A stretch of DNA of 64,000 nt, taken from assembly GCA_016508695.1 (NCBI GenBank), contig VNKQ01000019.1, forward strand, positions 868,001-932,000. Direction: 5' to 3'. Both the position numbers and the translations under genes were made by a program. Every line of letters begins with the position of its first letter. Position 1 is the stretch's first letter. Shown piece by piece: positions 56,580 to 64,000 of the stretch. The notes under the pieces were generated by a model. The model was not told the DNA's origin. It searched no databases and worked only from the letters and a program-made list of their open reading frames with translations. Source of the DNA: Hyphodiscus hymeniophilus. Taxonomy: Eukaryota > Ascomycota > Leotiomycetes > Helotiales > Hyphodiscaceae.

Positions 56580-59297
56580 ATGGCTACCAACAATGGGGTT
56601 CCCGCCCCTAACAATCCACATAATGGCGTAGCTTTACCCCACACTTCCCCCTCTCAGTTCCGCACGTTGTCTTCCGGTTTGCAGGTCAATATCTCGACTG
56701 ACATATCGACTGATCCCAACGGCCAATTCGAGGTGACAAACGACCAGATAGATAGCAATTCAACATCTCGAAAACAGCAGAGTATTCGACGGGCTTGCAC
56801 TGAGTGTCGCCAGCAGAAGGTACTATAGTCCACCATCTTCCTCTCCTACCCTGGATACGGAGACTCACCATTGGGGTAATAAACTATATGACCTTACTTA
56901 CCGTATCATAGTTACGCTGCGATGTGGTCAAAGACGCATCATCAGTTTGTTCCCGGTGCCGTAAATTCCAGCTGGTCTGCAAGGTCAACGCTGACTTTAA
57001 GCGCGTTGAGAAGAGAAAGTAAAGAAGGATTATCATCGTTATAATTCATGTCCCTGACACCCTTCCTAGGCTTAAGAATATACAACGTCAAGTAAATACC
57101 CAGCCCTCTGAGCCACCATTCATCTTATCTCAGTCACCAGCGTCATCCACTCTGCCAAACGAGGAAGAGTTAACAACGGTCCAAGAAACATCCCCTACCG
57201 CCAATCTGCCCACTGTTCCGGGGCGATTAATTGACATTCAAAATCTCCTTAACTCTAGCGGAGGCATTCCTATGCCGACTCATCCCATGGAACCCCGTTT
57301 TCCCGACTCCAATGCCTCTGGGCTAGAAAGTCTGGAGACTACCCGGGCAGCTAGTTCTATTTCAACTGGAATTACCCCAATGGGAAAACTTGACGGAGTA
57401 GAACTTACAACTGATGAGATACATGAATTGTTCAATGAGTAAGTAGCTTTTTTGAAATTCATTTAGAGAGTCCTTGTCGATATCAAACCCAAAAGATGCG
57501 GGAGAGAGAGCGGAGTATGATGCCTGACAAACTTCAACATATTTGGCCGTGTGCAGGACTGAGCAATTTTGAGGATAAGAAAGCTTACATCTTTAAGCTT
57601 TTTCAATCACTATCACGAGTTTCTGCCATTCCTTGATCCAATCAAATCGCCTAGCCAGTATTTTCGGCTATCCCGCTTGCTCTTCTGGACGATTATCTCC
57701 GTTGCATCTCGCCGTTACACATCAGATTTGACGCTCCTGGCAGCTCTATCGGTCAGCGTGCCACGGTTGCTCTGGTCGGTTCTTCAATCCGTAACACAGA
57801 ATTACCATGACATAAAAGCGCTTTGCTTATTATGCACTTGGCCTTTCCCAATGAGCAGCACTTCGGTAGATCCGACATTCATGTTGAGTGGCACAATGAC
57901 GAGCTTAGCAATGCAGACGGGGTTGCACAGACCTAGTCAAGCTCAAGACTTTTCCAAGTTCACGGCAAAGACGCCACCAGAGGAGGTGCAAGATCGCGTT
58001 GCTACATGGTGTGCGTGCAAAATTGTGGCTCAGAGGTACGAGAATCCCATTCTTTGTTATCTTTCTAGAAAGCATTTCAACGTATCATTCATTATTATGA
58101 CACTTTCAAAATTCCTCCAATATTGAAATGCCGCATTTAAAGCCTGAGGAAACCTTTTCGAGAAGCCTTCCAAGTTTCGTATTTCTACAAATATAGCTAG
58201 CTAACATATACATTTTCCCCATTAGTGTATCAACAGGATATGGGCAACCTTCACTGGATATGGCTGGAGATTCTTCTGGCTTGCCTGTCTCGAATGGGCC
58301 AGAAGCAAGATTCTCGCTTTATCTCAGAGATCGTGCAAGGATTGAAGCTTTTTGCAATCGAGTCTCCAACTCCCTTCGCTCTCTGTCAGATTTAACACGT
58401 GGAGAAACCGACTTTGGCCCCACTATGGAATCACTGAACCAAGAGTTGTCTCGATTACAATTAGACTTTCGTGGTAGATCCAGTTCGCCCAACCCCATTG
58501 CCTTGTATCCCTCATAAACTGACGTAAATCAGAAAATATTACCCTGTATCTGAATTGTGCAGAGCTCCATCTTCGATTATACACCTTACTCGAATCGCCA
58601 ACTTCTTCGGACTATGTCTCATCTTTGCTGACACTCTACGAAGCATGCAAGAGCCATCTTTCACTAATGCTCGAGAAGGATAACGCGGACTTCCTGGCCT
58701 ATTGTCCTAACTATGTGTTTCAACTAACGATAACTTGTGGATTTGCGGTGCTTCGGCTCACGCAAAGTCCTGCCGCGGACTACTTAGATGTCGTCGCAAG
58801 TAAAAAGCTTTTCAACTCAGCCATAATAGTAATTCGCAAAATCAGCGTCTCTAACAATGACCTCCCGGGTCGACTGGCTGAAGTCTTGGTTCAATTGAAA
58901 GCTTGTGGAAGTGGTCAAAAGAGTGATTGGGGCAGCCTCCAGCTAAAGGTTCGAAGCCGAATGAGTCTAAGCGTGATGTTTGACTCTCTGTTGGAATGGA
59001 GGAAGGGATTTGAGCCTGAGGCTGTTAAAGCAAGAACCAGTATGTGAAAATTCATTCCCTTCTTGATACGTACCTGTGAAGGATCGAGTTGATCATTGAG
59101 CCGCTGCAGATATTCATATCGACGTCGCCAATCAATACAACCCCACAGCACCTTCAGATCATGTTGCGTACCCTTCGCCTATGGTACAAAATTTCAACCT
59201 CGACGATTTGGCCTTTGATGATTTCTATCCGATGAACTGGATCATTGAAAACGCAGACATGTCTCAATTCCTTGTTCAAGGCAGTAACTCCAGATGA
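56580..59297 (+). CDS. Zn2Cys6 transcription factor (Leu3-like architecture)
   Basis: Seven exons: 56580-56819, 56912-57018, 57070-57438, 57598-58035, 58226-58473, 58533-59039, 59110-59297; 698 aa. The binuclear cluster spans the first intron: RRACTECRQQK|LRCDV ... SVCSRCRKFQLVC, with all six Cys present, then a basic linker (KRVEKRKLKN). A fungal-specific middle homology region follows: FFNHYHEFLPFLDP, LLFWTIISVASRRY, IKALCLLCTWPFPMSS, MLSGTMTSLAMQTGLHRP. The C-terminus is acidic (NLDDLAFDDFYPMNW), a likely activation domain. This layout is that of Leu3/War1-type activators. It is divergent from the permease and convergent with the lyase gene (111 nt apart), which suggests a local regulator. 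Confidence 0.92.
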
Positions 59298-59408
59298 ATT
59301 GCGATCAACCCGGACTCCACCGAAAGTATATTTCTATCAGTAGTAATCCATGAGACTCGAAATAGACAACACAAACGGAATGGATTGATCCACAATACAC
59401 GCGAATCC

Positions 59409-60463
59409 TCAAACACCACCGACATACGCAGTTCCACCAGCCCGCGCATCAATCTCCAGGTCCTCTTTCAATCCACTAACCTCAAACAGTTGCTTGGGAG
59501 TCATATCGGCCTCAGCCCCCGTGACACCCTTCACCTTCAGCCTAGCATACACCTCTTTCATGGCCTTATACGCAGGCGCCAATCCCGCAAACGGGAAAAT
59601 CACAATGCGAAACCCCATATCCTGCGCCTCGCCCACACTGATGCTCGGCGTCGCCCCATGCTCAACCATATTCAGCAGCACTGGCCATGGCGCAAGATCC
59701 TTCACCACCCGTCGCGCTTCATCCTTGCTGGTGATGCCCTCTAGGAAAGCGACGTCTGCGCCGGCTTCCTGAGCGAGCTTGAGCCTCATAAGAGCTTGGT
59801 CATAGCCGAGAGATTGCAATGCGTCGGTGCGAGCAATGATTACAATATCTGACCCAATGGCTTCGCGCGCAGCGACGGCAGCTCGGATACGCGTCTGGTA
59901 TTCCTCCACGGAGACGAGTTGTTTGCCTTGTAGATGACCGCAGCGTTTCGTCTGGACCTGGTCTTCGATGTGAAAGCCTGCGACACCGCTGCGGGCATAT
60001 TGTCCCACAGTGCGAGAGATCATGATAGGGCCTGTCTCGTCAGCACCTCCCAGCTCCAACACTTGCGGGTTGGAAGGGAAGCATACCTCCATATCCTGTA
60101 TCGGCATCTGCAATCAGTGGCACGCTGCCATCGAGATTCGCAATCATCTCTGCATTTGTGCGCATATCGTCCAAATTCGCAATCCCGAGATCTGCATGTC
60201 CGATTCGCGAGGCGCTCGTTCCTGCTCCTGTCTATTATTGTCTCCTGTTAGCATGGTACCTACACACACGCACAAGGAGAGATGCGAGGTTGGGGCCAAG
60301 GTGGATGTACCATGTATATCATATCAAAGCCCACGCCAAGCGCGATCCGCGCTGAGAACCCGTCATACACACCAGGCCCGAGGATGATGGGCCCAGGAGT
60401 GTTGATCATGTTGCGGAGCTTAGTGGCGGCGTTTTGCCGCGCAGGAGGGGAGATGGAACCCAT
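59409..60463 (-). CDS. PEP mutase / isocitrate lyase superfamily enzyme (2-methylisocitrate lyase-like)
   Basis: Exons 60463-60311, 60231-60087, 60031-59409; 306 aa, the usual length of small (beta/alpha)8 members. Blocks: ARIALGVGFDMIYM|TGAGTSASRIGH, LIADADTGYGG (Mg-binding Asp pair), GFHIEDQVQTKRCGHLQGK with the catalytic-loop Cys in K-R-C-G-H, VIIARTDALQSLG and GADVAFLEGI. KRCGH marks the C-C bond lyase branch (methylisocitrate, dimethylmalate, oxaloacetate hydrolase) rather than true PEP mutase, whose loop differs. The exact substrate cannot be read. Neighbouring permease and regulator suggest catabolism of an imported small carboxylate. Confidence 0.88.
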
Positions 60464-62640
60464 GATTGATTGATTGATTGAATGTAGGTTTTATGTTTTT
60501 AAAAGACAAGAGACGTCTGGCTTACGAATTAATGTGTGGAATAAAACTTTATGTATGAGTACGCAATTGTGTATTCGGGTAGGAGAGGATGTGTTATATA
60601 TACACATACTTCGCCTTCGCACTATACATGTGAAACGGCAATCACGAAGATCTAGAACTTCCGATCGCGGAGACTTGCTTGCTGATTTTGCCTGACTTTC
60701 ATCTTTCCTATTCCATGAGTCCATCGTCAACACGGCGAGCGATCACATTCACTCGCAATCACGTGGTTTCGATTTCGGACCGGTCTGGAAAATCGGAGCG
60801 ATATTGTTTTTGAGGAGGCAGCCTCGCCGAAGTGGAGTGCCCATGAACAGAAGACGGGATGCTAGTATCAGACTATCAGCCGTGTGCAATGCATATTGTG
60901 GAAGTGGTAATGCGTTTCTGGTGAATGCTTGGTTATGAGTTTTGCGGATGAGTGGAGTCTATCTTGGCCAGATAACGCATTGATGGAAGCTGTTCGAGCT
61001 GAGGGGGATTTGACATGCTTTACAATATCTAAAAGCGAATGAAGTTCATCAAAAATGCACAATGAAAGATCCATGGTTAACAAGTCTATGGATATCAATA
61101 CATAGATTGTAGTCCAGCAATGCAGAACAGTGCAATGTTCAACCGCTGCTAAAGCGAGTCAGAGACATATGTAAGCACATAGTAATTGTACTGGTTGAAC
61201 CACATCGCAAATGACAGTATTTCACGACCTTCTTACAACCCCGAAGCACCGGACTCCCAGAGCAACTGAGCAATAAGCAGCAGAAATCTTCGGCTGCTAT
61301 CTGAAATCTACGCCAAATCATCGTTCCTTGCACTACTGTGGTGGTGAGACTTCCTGATTGGCTATAAATAAGTGTTCGAAGCAGAGACACGCTTCTATAT
61401 ATCAACACTTGTTGGAACATTCAATTCATCGAAAAGAAGCACCCTTGGTGAGAAGTATCTCCTGCTTGATCTCGGTGACAAATACTACATGTAATCAAAT
61501 GCGTTAAGGATCGTGTAGTCTCCTGTGTCGCAATTCCGCAGCTGGAACACTCAACATCTCGAGTCCATATTTCGACAACGTATTAGCCCCCTGGACTATA
61601 TTTCGTAGGTCAGGAATCGTAGCCTAGCCTGACATTTGTCAGGAAGACCTTGACTTCATCGTCACATAGTTTATCCCAGCGCATTTTGGCTTGCCAATCC
61701 CAAAGACAAAATTCCTGGGCTTGCTCAAGGCAGCACTGCAGATTTGACTCCGGCTTGGCGATGTTTGAGGAAGGGGTTTCGTGGCGCAATTAGTATGTAG
61801 TAAGATCCCATATGGAGGATAATCGACAGGTACCCTTGGTCCTTTCAGGGCCATCGTGACGCTGGCGGATGTGACATCTTTCCGAGCTTTTGACTCGAGG
61901 TCCTTTGAGTATTCGAGTATCAATCATTGCTTCTTCACTGCACTCACTGTTGATTGAGTGCATTTTCAAGTCCAGCATCAGTCCAAACTCTCTTCTAGAT
62001 TGCAGATTCGGCTTCATCTAACAGAGACTCCTTCAATATGGGGTGTTTTCTCCGCAAAGCGAAGCGGCCGAACCAGACCTGATGGTCCAAATTTCGAATT
62101 CGTTGCCCAGCAGTATTCAAGGACCATCGAATGTAATGTTGACTTGCTTCAAGAGAACACTCCCGGAAAACTGCTCTCCAAGTTCAAGCGAGATTTTGCT
62201 CCAGTGTTCGACGGCTCATTTGGATCAATCGTTGCTCTTGTACTGTAGAGGACTGCCCCTTTCCTTTGAAGTGAAGGAGGGTTATGTCCGAAGAGGAGTT
62301 TTGAGGGCCAAATTAAATATTCGATGCGCTCTATACGTCAACTCCTTCGTGAGAGGGAAGATGTGAAATTAGGATGAGTGATTCAGCTGTGTAGACAGGA
62401 AGCTTCTTCGTCCATGGATTTTGAGAAAGAAGACAAGAGATGAGGTTGATGTCTAGTTGATCTGCTGTAAATTTAGGCGAGCTTTGGTCCCCGCGCCTGG
62501 ATCCTTGTCGGGCAACGACTTTGAACTTTGGTATACATGTTCTCCAATATGGATCAACAGAAATGCTCTCATTTGACACAGATTGAAGCTTCAATGAACT
62601 GCCAATCTACGGGCTAATACTCCACGAAGCACTACCTACG
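60464..62640. other. Long intergenic region
   Basis: About 2.2 kb. Open frames at 61639-62017 (minus) and 61958-62366 (plus) lack motifs and splice continuity. No RNA or repeat recognised. Confidence 0.45.
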
Positions 62641-64000
62641 ATGTCGAACTTCAAGCGTGCCACAGTGGTGGCAGGAGGGACAAGGAGTAATATCCTGAGT
62701 TCCTTGAAAGCTACACAGATGGTCGAGAGCAAGCCAGTCCTCCCTGCGGAGATTATATCTGCGATCCTCGATTACCTCCCTATACCTGATCTCATGAGCT
62801 TCGCACGAACCTCAAAACGAATGTTGGAAATGGCCTATGAGGACTCAAGATGGGTACAACGACTGAAGGTCATGGGTGTCTGGAATGATGGGGAGGCAAG
62901 GAAACGATTTGAAGATGCTCTGAAAGCAAAGAGAGAGATGATGAGGATACGTCACGAGGAAGAAGCCAAGAGATTAGGAATCGGAGTCAATGGGAGTGCG
63001 GGGGTTAGGAAGACGAGCACGACTCTGTTCGATGCCGGCACGGAGGCGGAAATACAGAGGAAATCTATGGATACAGCTGCGAAGGTTGCTAGAACTTCTG
63101 TGGATGGATTCGAAACGTTGACACTCTCTTCGCCGTCGAGAACCACCCAACAAGCGTTCTCACGAGCACCCATGCTAGACCCGGAAGCACTATTGAATGT
63201 CTTTTCGGGTGTACGCTCTATCCGGGGCTCTGCGAGACAGGAGTATGGAAAAATATATGCGGCTTTGGCGCCTTTTTATTTCGATCTGGCAAGATCAAAA
63301 AGTCATATGGATCCTGTCATATTTAGGGTCTACCGAGACCCAGAGCAGCAAGCTCAAATGCTGTCGCATCTTCAAATATTTGCGCGTAGTGATTGGGCTC
63401 AAGGTTGGAGTCAGCGAGAGGAAAAACTGACCACTATGACTGGGATATTCGAGAATGCTGTGTTACGGGAATTTGAGCAAGGATACGAAGCTTGGGACAT
63501 TGATGGTCGGATGCGACGTTATGCCCATGTTCTAGGAGTGCTGAACGGAGGCCACGCGGGAATAGAGGTTTTTGTCCAGAAGCATCCGATGTTTTCAGAG
63601 CGAGAAGTTCTTGGAAACTCACTGGATTGCATCAACCATTCTTCTGCAGGCAGCATAGATTTGGGCCCATCACGCCAATTTCTGGAGAGTCTCTGCGGAA
63701 AAATCAACGAGCAATCAGATATCATTGATCGTGTCTTTCCGGCAGGAGAAGATGTTCTCCAAATTTTGTTGGATAAAATTGGAGAAGATGTCCTCATGGA
63801 GTATGTAACTCCACTTTTTGATGAGTGCCACGAACGAAGCATTCCATCTTACCTGAAAGCGGTCTCTGGAATATTTGAGCAGAGCTTGCAGTTCGCAGCA
63901 AGTTTAAAACCTTCGAAAAATTCGGGTAGTGACTTCCGGGATAAAGTCAAGGCGGTGATAGCTCGAGTATTCGAGCCACATGTTGATCTTTATCTGCAGG
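62641..64000 (+). CDS. RCY1: Recyclin-1 type F-box protein with Sec10/exocyst-like domain (5' part, runs off the window)
   Basis: The frame from ATG 62641 (MSNFKRATVVAGGTRSN) is open without intron to the end of the window, over 450 codons. An F-box lies at about residues 38-80: LPAEIISAILDYLPIPDLMS and FARTSKRMLEM. A charged linker (KAKREMMRIRHEEEAKRLGI) leads into the Sec10-like helical region (FFLAR-type FYFDLARSKSHMD, GIFENAVLREFEQGYEAWDI, EDVLMEYVTPLFDECHERSI). Known role: Rcy1 directs recycling of membrane proteins such as v-SNAREs through endosomes, acting with Skp1. The C-terminus lies beyond base 64000. Confidence 0.92.
   Translation, partial: MSNFKRATVVAGGTRSNILSSLKATQMVESKPVLPAEIISAILDYLPIPDLMSFARTSKRMLEMAYEDSRWVQRLKVMGVWNDGEARKRFEDALKAKREMMRIRHEEEAKRLGIGVNGSAGVRKTSTTLFDAGTEAEIQRKSMDTAAKVARTSVDGFETLTLSSPSRTTQQAFSRAPMLDPEALLNVFSGVRSIRGSARQEYGKIYAALAPFYFDLARSKSHMDPVIFRVYRDPEQQAQMLSHLQIFARSDWAQGWSQREEKLTTMTGIFENAVLREFEQGYEAWDIDGRMRRYAHVLGVLNGGHAGIEVFVQKHPMFSEREVLGNSLDCINHSSAGSIDLGPSRQFLESLCGKINEQSDIIDRVFPAGEDVLQILLDKIGEDVLMEYVTPLFDECHERSIPSYLKAVSGIFEQSLQFAASLKPSKNSGSDFRDKVKAVIARVFEPHVDLYLQ

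Noticed and set aside
61958..62366. Two overlapping plus-strand frames upstream of the recyclin gene
   Set aside because: No motif or convincing start; not connected in frame to the recyclin ATG.
1..64000. CRISPR arrays, rRNA, tRNA and prokaryote-type operons
   Set aside because: None seen; the window is eukaryotic nuclear DNA with spliceosomal introns.

Overview
The window is nuclear DNA of a filamentous ascomycete (Pezizomycotina). Evidence: most genes are split by short GT-AG introns of about 45-215 nt, often with CTGAC/CTAAC-type branch sites. It also carries a HET-domain gene, a Zn2Cys6 regulator, a seven-TM fungal 'rhodopsin-domain' membrane protein and a fungal CBM1 cellulose-binding module. 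A plant-biomass-degrading Leotiomycete-like fungus would fit, but the class is inference. No CRISPR array, rRNA or tRNA was recognised. Exon boundaries were assigned by eye from reading-frame continuity and splice signals; nearly every model given closes in frame.

Region 1 (1-7.5 kb) is conserved cell biology: RRP17/NOL12 (-), BIG1/VOA1-like (+), FCF1 (-), CSI2-like (+) and a BTB protein (-). Region 2 (7.5-20.4 kb) is sparser. It holds a possible secreted-protein relic, a 50-aa Cys-rich mini-gene, an arginyl-tRNA synthetase family member whose catalytic signature motifs are degraded, a CorA-like two-TM protein, and nearly 4 kb with only one doubtful ORF.

Region 3 (20.4-42 kb) is gene-dense: STE24, RPA14/Ker1-like, mitochondrial bL34m, a HET protein, an unknown gene, mitochondrial MetRS, NXT1/p15-like, an 821-aa coiled-coil protein with a DUF7918-like start, an 87-aa five-exon membrane protein, RPL38, NAT9-like and a mitochondrial tricarboxylate carrier.

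Region 4 (42.8-60.5 kb) looks accessory and nutritional: carboxylesterase, CE1 acetyl xylan esterase with CBM1, aldo/keto reductase beside an AT-rich RIP-like island, purple acid phosphatase, a rhodopsin-domain gene with an in-frame TAG, then an ACS-family permease, a Zn2Cys6 factor and a PEP-mutase/isocitrate-lyase-family enzyme that could form a small catabolic cluster. The xylan esterase promoter has three GGCTAA boxes; the permease/regulator promoter has inverted CGG pairs and a 12-bp CACGTG palindrome. The window ends inside a recyclin-type F-box/Sec10 gene. The strongest leads are the motif-poor ArgRS, the nonsense codon at 52986, the two mini-genes and the permease-regulator-lyase group.
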